Origin: Amycolatopsis vancoresmycina
Lineage (GTDB): Bacteria > Actinomycetota > Actinomycetes > Mycobacteriales > Pseudonocardiaceae
Length of the DNA stretch: 64,000 bases
Reading direction: 5' to 3'
NCBI RefSeq assembly: GCF_000716785.1
Contig: NZ_JNYY01000003.1
Coordinates: forward strand, 186,001-250,000
Shown here one piece after another: positions 1 through 9,056 of the stretch; the first letter of the stretch is position 1; every line of letters starts with the position of its first letter. The notes below the pieces were generated by a model that did not search any database, was not told the origin of the DNA, and worked only from the letters and a program-made list of their open reading frames with translations. The position numbers and the translations under genes are program-made.

Positions 1-1
1 C

Positions 2-3000
2 ACCCCGGCGAAAACCACCCGTGCCGACGCCCTTTTCGAGGTGACCTGGACCGAGGTGGCCGTCACCGAACTGACCGGCGACTTCGAGGTGTTCCGCGTG
101 CCGGACGGTTCGGTGCGGGAGGTGACCACGGCCGTCCTCGCGCGGCTCCAGGAGTGGCTCGGCGGGCCGGACGGACTGCTCGTGGTGCACACGACCGGCG
201 CGGTTTCGGCCGACGGCGAGGACGTCACCGATCTCGCCGCCGCGGCCGTGACCGGCCTGGTGCGGTCGGCCCAGACCGAGAACCCCGGCCGGTTCGTGCT
301 GCTGGACGCCGGCGAGGTCCCGGCGGAACTGCCGCTCGGCGAACCCCAGCTGGCGTTGCGTTCCGGGACCTGGCGCGCCCCGCGGCTCGCGCGGGCATCC
401 ATTGTGGACAACACGCCGGACTGGGGTGACGGCGCGGTGCTGATCACCGGCGCGTCCGGCCTGCTCGGCGGCCTGGTCGCCCGGCACCTGGTCACCGGCC
501 ACGGCGTCCGGCGGCTCCTGCTGCTGTCCCGCCGCGAACCCGCGGACCTCGCCCACGAACTCGCCGGGCTGGGCGCCACCGCGACGGCCGTCGCCTGCGA
601 CGTCGCCGACCGCGCGCGGCTGGCCGAAGTCCTGGCCGGGCACCACGTGTCGGCGGTCGTCCACGCGGCCGGTGTGCTCGACGACGGCGTCCTCGAATCC
701 CTCACCCCGGACCGGCTGGCGGCGGTCCTGCGGCCCAAGGCCGAGGCGGCGCTCAACCTCCACGAACTCACCACGGACCTCTCCGCGTTCGTCCTGTTCT
801 CCTCCTTCGCGGCCACCACCGGCGGCGCGGGGCAGGCCGGTTACGCCGCCGCGAACGCGTTCCTCGACGCCCTCGCGCAGCACCGCCGCGCCCACGGCCT
901 GCCCGCCGTCGCCCTGGCCTGGGGACTCTGGGCCGAAGCCAGCTCGATGACCGGCCACCTCGCCGACGGCGACCGGCGCCGCATGGCGGGCGCGGGCATG
1001 ACGCCCCTCGACACCGAGTTCGGCCTGGCGCTGTTCGACCGGGCCGTCGCCGCGGACCGGGCCGTGCTCGCGCCGGTCCGGCTCGAACTCGCGGCGCTGC
1101 GCCGTCAGCCGGTGACGCCCACGCTGTTCCACGGCCTGCTTCCGCCGGCCCGGCGGCAGGCGACGGCGGCGGCCGCGCAGACTTCGTTCGCGGACCGGCT
1201 GGCCGCGCTCGGCGAGGACGACCGCGTCCGGCAGGTCCTGGACCTCGTCCGCGAGCTGGTCGCGGGGGTGCTCGGGTACGCCTCAGGAGCCGCCGTCGAA
1301 CCGGCGCGCGCGTTCAAGGAGCTGGGCTTCGACTCCCTGACCGCCCTCGAACTGCGCAACCGCCTCGCGGCCGAGACCGGCCTGCGGCTGCCGGCGACGC
1401 TCGTCTTCGACCACCCGACCCCGCAGGCCCTGACCCGGTACGTCGTCGAACGCGGGTCCGGTGCGGCGGCGCCGGTGGTGGTGCGGGAGCGGCGGGTGGA
1501 CGGCGACCCGATCGTCGTCGTCGGCATCGGCTGCCGCTACCCCGGCGGGGTCCGCGGCCCGGAGGACCTGTGGGACCTCGTCGCCGCCGGCCGCGACGCC
1601 GTCGGCGGCCTCCCGGACGACCGCGGCTGGGACGCCGACGCGCTCTACGACCCCGACCCGGACCACCCCGGCACCAGCTACGCCAAGGAAGGCGCGTTCC
1701 TCTACGACGCCGCCGACTTCGACGCGGGCTTCTTCGGCATCTCGCCCCGCGAGGCACTGGCCATGGACCCGCAGCAACGGCTGCTGCTGGAGACGTCCTG
1801 GGAGGCTCTGGAACGCGCGGGCATCGACCCGGAATCGTTGCGCGGCAGCCGGACCGGCGTCTTCACCGGCGTGATGTACTCCGACTACGCGTCCCGGCCG
1901 CTCGCCGTGCCCGAAGGCGTCGAAGGGTTCCTCGGCACCGGCAGCTCGGCGAGCGTGGTGTCCGGCCGCATCGCCTACGCCTTCGGCCTCGAAGGCCCCG
2001 CGATCACCGTGGACACGGCGTGTTCGTCGTCGCTGGTGGCGCTGCACCTCGCGTGCCAGGCGCTGCGCCAGGACGAGTGCGACCTCGCGCTGGCGGGCGG
2101 TGTGACGGTGCTTTCGACGCCGGGCGTGTTCATCGACTTCAGCCGCCAGCGCGGCCTCGCCGCCGACGGCCGGTGCAAGTCGTTCGCCGACGCGGCCGAC
2201 GGCACCGGCTGGGGCGAAGGCGCCGGGATCCTCGCCGTGGAACGGCTTTCCGACGCCCGGCGGCTCGGCCACCCGGTGCTCGCGGTGGTCCGCGGCACGG
2301 CGGTGAACTCGGACGGCGCGTCCAACGGCCTGACCGCGCCCAACGGGCCGTCGCAGCAGCGGGTGATCCGCGCGGCGCTGGCCGGCGCCGGCCTGGAACC
2401 GTCCGAAGTGGACGTCGTGGAGGGCCACGGCACCGGGACGACGCTGGGTGACCCGATCGAAGCGCAGGCGATCCTCGCCACCTACGGCCAGGACCGCACG
2501 ACGCCGTTGTGGCTCGGCTCGCTCAAGTCGAACATCGGGCACACGCAGGCGGCGGCCGGGGTGGCGGGCGTGATCAAGGTGATCATGGCGATGCGGCACG
2601 GCGTGCTGCCGCCGACGCTGCACGTCGACCGGCCGTCGTCCCATGTGGACTGGGCGGCCGGTGCGGTGGAGCTGCTGACCGAGGCGCGGGAGTGGGCCGT
2701 GGATCGGCCGCGGCGGGCCGGTGTCTCGTCGTTCGGGGTCAGCGGGACGAACGCGCACGCCATCCTCGAACAGGCGCCTGCCTTGCCGCCGGTCGTGCCC
2801 GACCGCGGGGAAACCGGTGTCCTGCCGTGGGTGTTGTCCGGTCGCAGCGAGGCTGCGTTGCGGGCGCAGGCCGACCAGTTGCTGGCGGTGACCGAGCATC
2901 CGGCCGACGTCGGATTGTCGCTGGTCTCTTCGCGGAGCCGGTTCGCGCACCGCGCGGTCGTCCACGGCGCCACCGCCGAAGAACTGCGGAGCGGCGTTGC

Positions 3001-5029
3001 GGCGCTGGCGGAGGGACGTTCCGCGCCGAACGTCGTCACCGGGCGCGAACGGCCCGGCCGCCTTGCGGTGCTGTTCACCGGGCAGGGCGCGCAGCGCGTG
3101 GGCATGGGCCGGGAGCTGTACGAGCGGTTCCCGGTGTACGCCTGGGCTTTCGACGAGGTGTGTGCGCACTTCGGCCCGGAGCTGCGGGAGGCGTTCGACG
3201 ACGCCGAGCTCCTCGGCCGGACCGAGTTCACCCAGCCCGCGTTGTTCGCGGTCGAGGTGGCGTTGTTCCGGCTGGCCGAGTCGTTCGGTGTCCGGCCGGA
3301 TTTCGTGGCCGGGCACTCGATCGGCGAGATTTCCGCCGCGCACGTGGCCGGGGTGCTGTCGCTCGAGGACGCTTGTCGTCTGGTTTCGGCCCGGGCCTCG
3401 CTGATGCAGGCGCTGCCGCCCGGTGGGGCCATGCTCTCGATCGCCGCCGCGGAGTCCGAGATCGAGCTGACCGACGGTGTCTCCGTCGCCGCCGTCAACG
3501 GCCCGGCGTCTGTGGTCGTTTCGGGCGAGGAAGCCGCGGTGCTGGAGATCGCGGCGCGGTTCCCGAAGACCAAGCGCCTGAAGGTGAGCCATGCGTTCCA
3601 CTCGCCGCTGATGGATCCGATGCTGGACGAGTTCCGCGCGGTGGCCGAGACCCTGACGTACCACCCGGCGCGGATACCGGTGCTCTCGAATGTGAGCGGT
3701 GCTCTCGCCGAGCCGTTCACCGCGGACTACTGGGTGCGGCACGTGCGCGAGGCCGTCCGGTTCGCCGACGCCGTCCGGACCCTCGAAACCGAGGGGGTGA
3801 CGACGTTCCTGGAGCTGGGTCCCGACGGCGTGCTCAGCGCGATGACCAGGGAAACCCTGGGCGGGAACTGCGTCGCCGTCCCGGTGTTGCGGCGAGACCG
3901 CTCCGAAGAGAGAGCACTGCTCTCGGCGTTGAGCACTGTTCACGCCCACGGCACCGATGTCGGCTGGGCGCCCTTCTTCCCCGGCGCCACCCGGGTCGGC
4001 CTGCCCACCTACGCCTTCCAGCGGAGCCGCTACTGGCTGGACATGGTCATGCCCGAGACGGTGGCCCCCGAAGCGAGTGACGCGCCGGAGACCGAGCCGA
4101 TCACCGGGCGGCTGGCGGACCTCCCGGCCGCCGAGCGCCCCGCGTGGCTCCTCGAGTGGGTCCGGGCGGAAGTCGCGGCGACGCTCGGGCACCCGTCCGC
4201 CGACGCGATCGAGCCGGAGTCCGCGTTCACGGACCTGGGCTTCACCTCCCTCGGCGTCGTCGAACTGCGCAACCGGATCAGCGCGGCGACCGGACTGGAG
4301 CTGCCCGCCGCGCTGGTCTGGGACTACCCGACGGTCGGCGAACTGGCCGGACACCTCCTCGCCAACGTCCCGCTGGCCCCCGTCGAGGCAGGCGGCTCGC
4401 TGGCCACGCTCCTGCGGACGGCCCGGGCCACCGGCCGCACGGACGAGTTCCGGACGTTCCTCGGCACGGCCGCGCAGTTCCTGCCCGCCGCCCCGTGGAC
4501 GCCCCGGCTCCGGCGGGCGACGACGGGCGCGTCCCGGCCGCTGCTGTTCGCGGTCGGCACCCTCACCGGCTCGACCCGGTGGTGCGAAGACGTCACCGCG
4601 CGCTTCGACGGCGTCCGCGAGACATGGCTGCTGCCCGCCCCGGGTTTCGACGGCGAGACCCCGGCCCCGGCCGGCCTGGACGTGCTGGTCGCTACGGCGG
4701 CCGAGGCGATCCGCGCCCAGGCGGACGGCGAGCCGTTCGTCGTGCTCGGGGCTGGCTCGGGTGCGCTGCTCGCCGCCGCCGTAGCGGACGCGGCCGGCGC
4801 CACCGGCGTGGTGCTGGCCGACCCGGCGGAGGTGGAGTTCGACGAGCTGCCCGAGACGGCGGGCGACGCCGAGCTGATGGCGGTCGGCGCGTACCTGCGG
4901 CTGTTCGGCACGCCGGCCGTCGAGCCGCGGGTGCCGGTCCTGGCCCTGAAAACGGGGGAGGACGTGGCGGACGCGGCCCGGCAGATCCACACCTGGCTGG
5001 TGGAGGAGCTGCCCGCGGCGTGCCGGTGA
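2..5029 (+). CDS. Modular type I polyketide synthase, C-terminal part (KR-ACP / KS-AT-ACP / decayed TE)
   Basis: The reading frame is open from base 2, so the gene begins before the window. Domains in order: ketoreductase (Rossmann TGASGLLGG near base 450; LDD motif in GVLDDG, typical of B-type stereochemistry; Ser/Tyr/Asn set with YAAAN); ACP with GFDSL near 1325; ketosynthase from about 1505 with active Cys codon 2021-2023 in TACSSS and His motifs EGHGTGT and NIGHT; acyltransferase with GHSIGE (Ser codon 3317-3319) and HAFH at 3590-3601, the malonyl-CoA signature; second ACP with GFTSL (Ser codon 4247-4249). The last module has no reductive domain, so it should leave a beta-keto group. The C-terminal 170 residues resemble a thioesterase, but the GHSxGG nucleophile region reads LGAGSGA and the segment that carries the catalytic His is missing. 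Product unknown; the release step is the odd point. Confidence 0.97.
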   Translation, partial: TPAKTTRADALFEVTWTEVAVTELTGDFEVFRVPDGSVREVTTAVLARLQEWLGGPDGLLVVHTTGAVSADGEDVTDLAAAAVTGLVRSAQTENPGRFVLLDAGEVPAELPLGEPQLALRSGTWRAPRLARASIVDNTPDWGDGAVLITGASGLLGGLVARHLVTGHGVRRLLLLSRREPADLAHELAGLGATATAVACDVADRARLAEVLAGHHVSAVVHAAGVLDDGVLESLTPDRLAAVLRPKAEAALNLHELTTDLSAFVLFSSFAATTGGAGQAGYAAANAFLDALAQHRRAHGLPAVALAWGLWAEASSMTGHLADGDRRRMAGAGMTPLDTEFGLALFDRAVAADRAVLAPVRLELAALRRQPVTPTLFHGLLPPARRQATAAAAQTSFADRLAALGEDDRVRQVLDLVRELVAGVLGYASGAAVEPARAFKELGFDSLTALELRNRLAAETGLRLPATLVFDHPTPQALTRYVVERGSGAAAPVVVRERRVDGDPIVVVGIGCRYPGGVRGPEDLWDLVAAGRDAVGGLPDDRGWDADALYDPDPDHPGTSYAKEGAFLYDAADFDAGFFGISPREALAMDPQQRLLLETSWEALERAGIDPESLRGSRTGVFTGVMYSDYASRPLAVPEGVEGFLGTGSSASVVSGRIAYAFGLEGPAITVDTACSSSLVALHLACQALRQDECDLALAGGVTVLSTPGVFIDFSRQRGLAADGRCKSFADAADGTGWGEGAGILAVERLSDARRLGHPVLAVVRGTAVNSDGASNGLTAPNGPSQQRVIRAALAGAGLEPSEVDVVEGHGTGTTLGDPIEAQAILATYGQDRTTPLWLGSLKSNIGHTQAAAGVAGVIKVIMAMRHGVLPPTLHVDRPSSHVDWAAGAVELLTEAREWAVDRPRRAGVSSFGVSGTNAHAILEQAPALPPVVPDRGETGVLPWVLSGRSEAALRAQADQLLAVTEHPADVGLSLVSSRSRFAHRAVVHGATAEELRSGVAALAEGRSAPNVVTGRERPGRLAVLFTGQGAQRVGMGRELYERFPVYAWAFDEVCAHFGPELREAFDDAELLGRTEFTQPALFAVEVALFRLAESFGVRPDFVAGHSIGEISAAHVAGVLSLEDACRLVSARASLMQALPPGGAMLSIAAAESEIELTDGVSVAAVNGPASVVVSGEEAAVLEIAARFPKTKRLKVSHAFHSPLMDPMLDEFRAVAETLTYHPARIPVLSNVSGALAEPFTADYWVRHVREAVRFADAVRTLETEGVTTFLELGPDGVLSAMTRETLGGNCVAVPVLRRDRSEERALLSALSTVHAHGTDVGWAPFFPGATRVGLPTYAFQRSRYWLDMVMPETVAPEASDAPETEPITGRLADLPAAERPAWLLEWVRAEVAATLGHPSADAIEPESAFTDLGFTSLGVVELRNRISAATGLELPAALVWDYPTVGELAGHLLANVPLAPVEAGGSLATLLRTARATGRTDEFRTFLGTAAQFLPAAPWTPRLRRATTGASRPLLFAVGTLTGSTRWCEDVTARFDGVRETWLLPAPGFDGETPAPAGLDVLVATAAEAIRAQADGEPFVVLGAGSGALLAAAVADAAGATGVVLADPAEVEFDELPETAGDAELMAVGAYLRLFGTPAVEPRVPVLALKTGEDVADAARQIHTWLVEELPAACR

Positions 5030-5056
5030 CCGGGATGATCCGGTGTCATATCTGAT

Positions 5057-5072
5057 GTTTCGTGCATGAAAC
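5057..5072 (+). promoter_or_regulatory. Candidate operator and promoter upstream of the alpha-galactosidase gene
   Basis: GTTTCGTGCATGAAAC is an inverted repeat with 5-bp perfect arms and a near-palindromic centre. It is followed at 5074 by TTGACG, a plausible -35, with TTTTAC at 5097-5102 as a weak -10 17 nt further on. The layout fits a sugar-responsive repressor site, but the regulator is not in the window. Confidence 0.4.
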
Positions 5073-5139
5073 CTTGACGTTTCGATTGGAAGGAACTTTT
5101 ACTAACCGGAGGTCCTCCACCTCACCTCCGGGAGCACGC

Positions 5140-6708
5140 ATGTCCTCACTCCGGCGCATCGCGAGCGCGGCCGCCGCGTTCGCGATCGCGGCCAGCGGTC
5201 TCGTCCTGGGTGCGCCCACGGCGTCGGCCCTCGAAAACGGCCTGCTGCGCACACCGCCGATGGGCTTCAACAACTGGAACTCGACGCAGTGCCGCGCCGA
5301 GTTCAACGAGGCGATGATCAAGGGCATCGCGGACATCTTCGTCAGCAAGGGCCTGAAGGACGCGGGCTACACCTACGTCAACATCGACGACTGCTGGGCG
5401 CTGCCGTCGCGCAACTCGGCGGGCGACCTGGTGCCCGACCCGGCCCGCTTTCCCAACGGGATCAAGGCGCTCGCCGACTACGTGCACTCGAAGGGCCTGA
5501 AGTTCGGCATCTACACCAGCGCCGGCACGAAGACCTGCAACAAGGCCGGGTTCCCCGGTGCGCTGAACCACGAGCAGCAGGACGCGAACCTGTTCGCCTC
5601 CTGGGGTGTCGACTACCTGAAGTACGACAACTGCAACAACCAGGGCGTCGACGCCCAGCAGCGCTACAAGGCGATGCGGGACGCGCTCGCGAAGTCCGGC
5701 CGCGCGATCGCGTACTCGATCTGCGAGTGGGGCCAGAACCAGCCCTGGACGTGGGCCGCGCCGGTCGGGAACCTGTGGCGCACCACCGGTGACATCTCCG
5801 ACAAGTGGTCGAGCATGATCTCCAAGGCCCAGACCAACCGCGGCCTCGCCCAGTACGCGGGGCCGGGCCACTGGAACGACCCGGACATGCTGGAGGTCGG
5901 CAACGGCGGCATGACGGCGGCGGAGTACCGCACGCACTTCAGCCTGTGGGCGATGATGGCGGCGCCGCTGCTGATCGGCAGCGATCTGCGCAAGGTGTCG
6001 GACGACAACTTCGCCATCCTCAAAAACACCGACGTCATCGCGCTCGACCAGGACCCGCTGGGCAAGCAGGCGGCGGTGCTGAGCGCGAACGCGGGCCTGG
6101 TGGTGTACAGCAAGGTGCTGTCGAACGGCGACCGCGCGGTGGCGCTGTCCAACGAAACGGCGGCCACGGCGACGATCAGCACCACGGCATCCGCGACCGG
6201 CATCGGCAGCGCGTCGTCGTACACGCTGAAAGACCTGTGGAGCAAGGCAACCCGGACGACCACGGGCGCGATCAGCGCGTCGGTGCCCTCGCACGCGACG
6301 GTGTTGTACCGCGTGTCCCGCGCGGGCGGCGCGACGCGCTACGAAGCCGAGTCCGCTTCCCTGTCGGCGGGCGGCACGGTGGATTCGAACCACGCGGGCT
6401 TCTCCGGTACCGGCTTCGCGAACGGCGCCAACGCCGTCGGCAGCTACGTCGAGTGGCAGGTGACGGGCCCGGCGTCGGCGTTGACGTTCGGGTACGCGAA
6501 CGGCACCACGGCGGACCGCCCGGTGGACATCTCGATCGACGGAACGGTGGCCGCCGCCGGCGTGCCGTTCCCGGCGACCGGCGCGTGGACGACGTGGAGC
6601 ACGGTGAGCCGTCCGCTCGCCTTGCCGGCGGGCACGCACAAGGTCCGCGTGACCGCGACGACGGCGGACGGCCCGGCGAACCTGGACTACCTGGACGTTT
6701 CCCCGTAG
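5140..6708 (+). CDS. Secreted GH27 alpha-galactosidase with C-terminal carbohydrate-binding module
   Basis: Hydrolyses terminal alpha-galactosides outside the cell. The ATG at 5140 follows a GGAG site and begins a Sec signal peptide (RR, hydrophobic Ala-rich core, ASA cleavage region). The GH27 barrel opens with PPMGFNNWNS; the nucleophile is the Asp of YLKYDNC (codon 5626-5628), and the acid/base Asp lies in WNDPDM near 5876. A beta-sandwich domain follows the barrel, then from about 6340 a CBM6/CBM35-like module starting RYEAES and ending LDYLDV. Length 522 aa suits a GH27 plus CBM. An in-frame upstream ATG exists at 5062 but would precede the ribosome site and spoil the signal peptide. The gene stands alone after the PKS and ends at a shared hairpin facing the lectin gene. 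Confidence 0.93.
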   Translation: MSSLRRIASAAAAFAIAASGLVLGAPTASALENGLLRTPPMGFNNWNSTQCRAEFNEAMIKGIADIFVSKGLKDAGYTYVNIDDCWALPSRNSAGDLVPDPARFPNGIKALADYVHSKGLKFGIYTSAGTKTCNKAGFPGALNHEQQDANLFASWGVDYLKYDNCNNQGVDAQQRYKAMRDALAKSGRAIAYSICEWGQNQPWTWAAPVGNLWRTTGDISDKWSSMISKAQTNRGLAQYAGPGHWNDPDMLEVGNGGMTAAEYRTHFSLWAMMAAPLLIGSDLRKVSDDNFAILKNTDVIALDQDPLGKQAAVLSANAGLVVYSKVLSNGDRAVALSNETAATATISTTASATGIGSASSYTLKDLWSKATRTTTGAISASVPSHATVLYRVSRAGGATRYEAESASLSAGGTVDSNHAGFSGTGFANGANAVGSYVEWQVTGPASALTFGYANGTTADRPVDISIDGTVAAAGVPFPATGAWTTWSTVSRPLALPAGTHKVRVTATTADGPANLDYLDVSP

Positions 6709-6721
6709 GCGTCCCGCGGCG

Positions 6722-6754
6722 GCGGGGCGGGCGGCGGGAAGCCGCCCACCCCGC
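6722..6754. terminator. Bidirectional hairpin between alpha-galactosidase and lectin genes
   Basis: A 14-bp GC stem with one C-A mismatch and a 5-nt loop lies in the 52-bp gap between two convergent genes. There is no T-run, as is common in high-GC actinomycetes. Confidence 0.6.
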
Positions 6755-6760
6755 GCTGGT

Positions 6761-7303
6761 TCAGCAGTGGGCGTTGCCCCACGAGTCCCACTTGGCGTAG
6801 CGGGTGTTCCCGCCCACCGACTGCATGTACAGGACCACGTTTTCGTCGTCCTGCAGCTCCACTTCCTTCCAGTCCCAGTGGCCAGGGCAGTTCCACGTGT
6901 TCGTCGACCAGTACGGGTCGCCTTCGTCGTCGTACAGCACGAAGTTGCCGTCGTGCTGCAAGGTGGCCGAGCCGGCCGGTACGCCGTACGTGTTCGTCGA
7001 CCAGATCGCCGTTCCGTAGCCCTGACCCTGGATCCAGCGGTACTGCACGAGGTTGCCGTCGCCCTGGTAGGCGAGGGTCAGCTGCTCGTACCGGCCGTCG
7101 ACCCAGTGCCAGGGGGTCTCCAGGAAACTGTCCGGGGACATGCAGTCGCCCGCGTAGAGGAACCTCTTGCCCACGCGCCCGTGCAGGAAGCCCAAGCACT
7201 CCACCAGGATGCCCGCGCCCGCGGCGGACGCGGGCGGTGCCGCCAGGGACAACGTCAACGCCGACACCAGCAGCGCGAGGCGAACCCCGAAGAACGATTT
7301 CAC
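6761..7303 (-). CDS. Secreted bulb-type (B-)lectin domain protein
   Basis: A 180-residue exported protein: signal peptide (MKSFFGVRLALLVSALTLS, Ala-rich cleavage region), then a single B-lectin domain. Three copies of the mannose-binding signature QxDxNxVxY are intact: QGDGNLVQY, QHDGNFVLY and QDDENVVLY. The chosen start is the GTG at 7303, 7 nt after an AAGGGGG site; a longer frame upstream lacks a signal peptide. Family knowledge: such domains bind mannose or related sugars, and bacterial members can act in cell-surface recognition or as toxins. No partner gene is linked, so the role here is open. Confidence 0.85.
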   Translation of the reverse strand: MKSFFGVRLALLVSALTLSLAAPPASAAGAGILVECLGFLHGRVGKRFLYAGDCMSPDSFLETPWHWVDGRYEQLTLAYQGDGNLVQYRWIQGQGYGTAIWSTNTYGVPAGSATLQHDGNFVLYDDEGDPYWSTNTWNCPGHWDWKEVELQDDENVVLYMQSVGGNTRYAKWDSWGNAHC

Positions 7304-7425
7304 GGTGCTACCCCCTTGACCGGGGAGCGTGGGGTACGCCCCCTCGGCGCCGAACGCTACTGCCGCCGCCTGCCCGCACCGGGTACTCCGGCCTCGCCGC
7401 CCACCGGCGCCGCTACCTGCGGCAA

Positions 7426-8220
7426 CTACCCGCGTCCGGCAAGAAGACGGCGATCGGAACGGCAATTCTGCCGCTCCAGCCAGGCCGCCAGCGTCTCCGC
7501 CAGGGCCGCCGGCTGCTCCTCCGGCGTGTGGTGGCCCGCCCGCTCCGGCCGCCGCACCACCTCCAGGGACGCGAATTCCGCGACGCACCAGTCGATCATC
7601 GACGGCGTCAGCATCGTGTCCGCGCCCGGCTCGAACGTCACCAGCAGCTGGGGAACGTCGGCGGAGGAGGCCAGCCAGCGGCCGAACGCCTCGATCCGCG
7701 CCACCACCTCCGGCGGCTCGCCGTCCAGGGGCAGCGAGCGGGCGAACTGCAGCAGCGGGCGGGTGAACGTCGTCGCGTACTCCGGCGGGAGCCCGGAAAG
7801 GAACCCGGCCGGAAGCTCGTCCGCGGCCTTGATCGCGCGGAACACCGCCGCGCCCGCCGGCGGGAATTCCGCCCACGTCATCGGCTTCAGCACCGCTTCC
7901 GTGAACGCCAGGCCGCGGACCCGCGACGGGTGGCGGGACGCCCAGTCCGCCGCCAGGGCGCCGCCCCAGTCGTGGCCGATCAGGACCACGTCGTCCAGGC
8001 CGAGCGCGTCGAACCACTCGTCGAGGTAATGCGCGTGGTCGTCGAAGGTGTAGGCGATGTTCGGCCTGGGCGAGCCGCCCATGCCGATCAGGTCCGGGGC
8101 CAGCACGCGGCCGGGCAGGACCGGCATCACGGTGCGCCACAGGTAAGACGACGTCGGATTGCCGTGCAGGAGCACCACCGGCGACCCGGTGCCGGACGAA
8201 CGGAAGGCCAGGGTCGTCAC
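7426..8220 (-). CDS. Alpha/beta hydrolase of haloalkane dehalogenase type (HLD-II-like)
   Basis: A 264-residue alpha/beta hydrolase. The nucleophile motif is GHDWGG, so the nucleophile is Asp84 rather than Ser, and Trp85 follows it. HGNPTSSYLW gives the halide-binding Asn21; FTEAVL supplies the acid Glu108; the base is His231 in AGHHTPEE. Together these match the full Asn-Asp-Trp-Glu-His set of subfamily II haloalkane dehalogenases. The start is the GTG at 8220, whose GTGA overlaps the stop of the upstream NmrA-like gene, giving translational coupling; a start at 8250 would sit inside that gene. Substrate is unknown, and some family members with this set are not efficient dehalogenases. Confidence 0.85.
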   Translation of the reverse strand: MTTLAFRSSGTGSPVVLLHGNPTSSYLWRTVMPVLPGRVLAPDLIGMGGSPRPNIAYTFDDHAHYLDEWFDALGLDDVVLIGHDWGGALAADWASRHPSRVRGLAFTEAVLKPMTWAEFPPAGAAVFRAIKAADELPAGFLSGLPPEYATTFTRPLLQFARSLPLDGEPPEVVARIEAFGRWLASSADVPQLLVTFEPGADTMLTPSMIDWCVAEFASLEVVRRPERAGHHTPEEQPAALAETLAAWLERQNCRSDRRLLAGRG

Positions 8221-9008
8221 TTGAAGGCCCCCGCGAACCGCGACGCCCACTCCGCGAACGAGCGCGGCGGCCTGCCCAGCACCCGCGAGACGTCCGGGCT
8301 CACCTGCTGTTCGGCGGCCGTCGGCGAGCCCAGGATGTCGAGGGTCGCGTCCGCCACGTGCGGCGGCATGAACCCCAGGAGGGCCGCGCGGGCTTCCTCC
8401 CGCGTCCGCGGCACGAACCGCACCGGCTCACCCACCGCTTCGCCGATCGCGGCCGCCTGATCGCGCGGGGACACCGCGGCCGCGCCCGTCAGCTCGTAGG
8501 TCCTGCCCTCGTGCGCCGGGTCCACCAAGGCCGCGGCCGCCACCGAAGCGATGTCTTCCGGATCGATCACCGGCAACGCGACATCGCCGAAGGGCGCGGC
8601 CACCTCACGCGCCGAACGCACGCTTTCCGCCCACTGAAAGGCGTTCGACGCGAACCCCGCCGGCCGCAGCACTGTCCACTTCAGACCAGACGCCTGCACT
8701 GCTTCTTCGTAGGCCGCCGGGTGCCGTCCCGTTCCGACGCCTTGCGAGGACAGCAGGACCACCCGCTCGACACCGTCCGCGCGTGCCAGCACCGGCTCCA
8801 GCGGGCCTGCGAAGCCCGGCGGCACCATCAAGAACACCGACGACGCTCCCGAGAAGTCCAATGACGACAGATCTCCCTGCCGCACAACGACTCCCGGGGG
8901 AGCCGCGGTGATCCGGCGGGACACCGCCGTCACCTGTTCACCCGCCGCGGACAGCATCCGCACCAGCGGTTCTCCGACGTTTCCCGTCGCTCCCACAACC
9001 ATGATCAT
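8217..9008 (-). CDS. NmrA-like NAD(P)-binding reductase
   Basis: A 263-residue atypical short-chain dehydrogenase of the NmrA/quinone-oxidoreductase-2 type. It starts MIMVVGATGNVGEPLV, the GxxGxxG dinucleotide site; the middle has LLSSQGVG and the end is a small substrate lobe. The canonical YxxxK is not obvious, as usual for NmrA proteins. The ATG at 9008 is taken; a second in-frame ATG is at 9002. It is first gene of a two-gene operon with the dehalogenase-like hydrolase (4-nt GTGA overlap) and is divergent from an HxlR regulator 48 bp away, a common arrangement for electrophile- or quinone-responsive loci. Confidence 0.87.
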   Translation of the reverse strand: MIMVVGATGNVGEPLVRMLSAAGEQVTAVSRRITAAPPGVVVRQGDLSSLDFSGASSVFLMVPPGFAGPLEPVLARADGVERVVLLSSQGVGTGRHPAAYEEAVQASGLKWTVLRPAGFASNAFQWAESVRSAREVAAPFGDVALPVIDPEDIASVAAAALVDPAHEGRTYELTGAAAVSPRDQAAAIGEAVGEPVRFVPRTREEARAALLGFMPPHVADATLDILGSPTAAEQQVSPDVSRVLGRPPRSFAEWASRFAGAFK

Positions 9009-9036
9009 GGGATTGATGCTACATTCCGCCGTATAG

Positions 9037-9046
9037 TAGGTACCTA
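9037..9046. promoter_or_regulatory. Palindrome in the HxlR/NmrA divergent promoter
   Basis: TAGGTACCTA is a perfect 10-bp palindrome in the 48-bp gap between the two divergent genes, just ahead of the AGAGGAAAG ribosome site of the regulator. It is the natural candidate for the HxlR operator; this is inferred from position only. Confidence 0.4.
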
Positions 9047-9056
9047 GAGGAAAGTA

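Noticed and set aside
1283..4990. 1235-codon open frame on the minus strand opposite the PKS
   Set aside because: It mirrors conserved PKS domains, is very Arg/Gly/His-rich, and lacks a ribosome site; high-GC DNA often leaves such antisense frames open.
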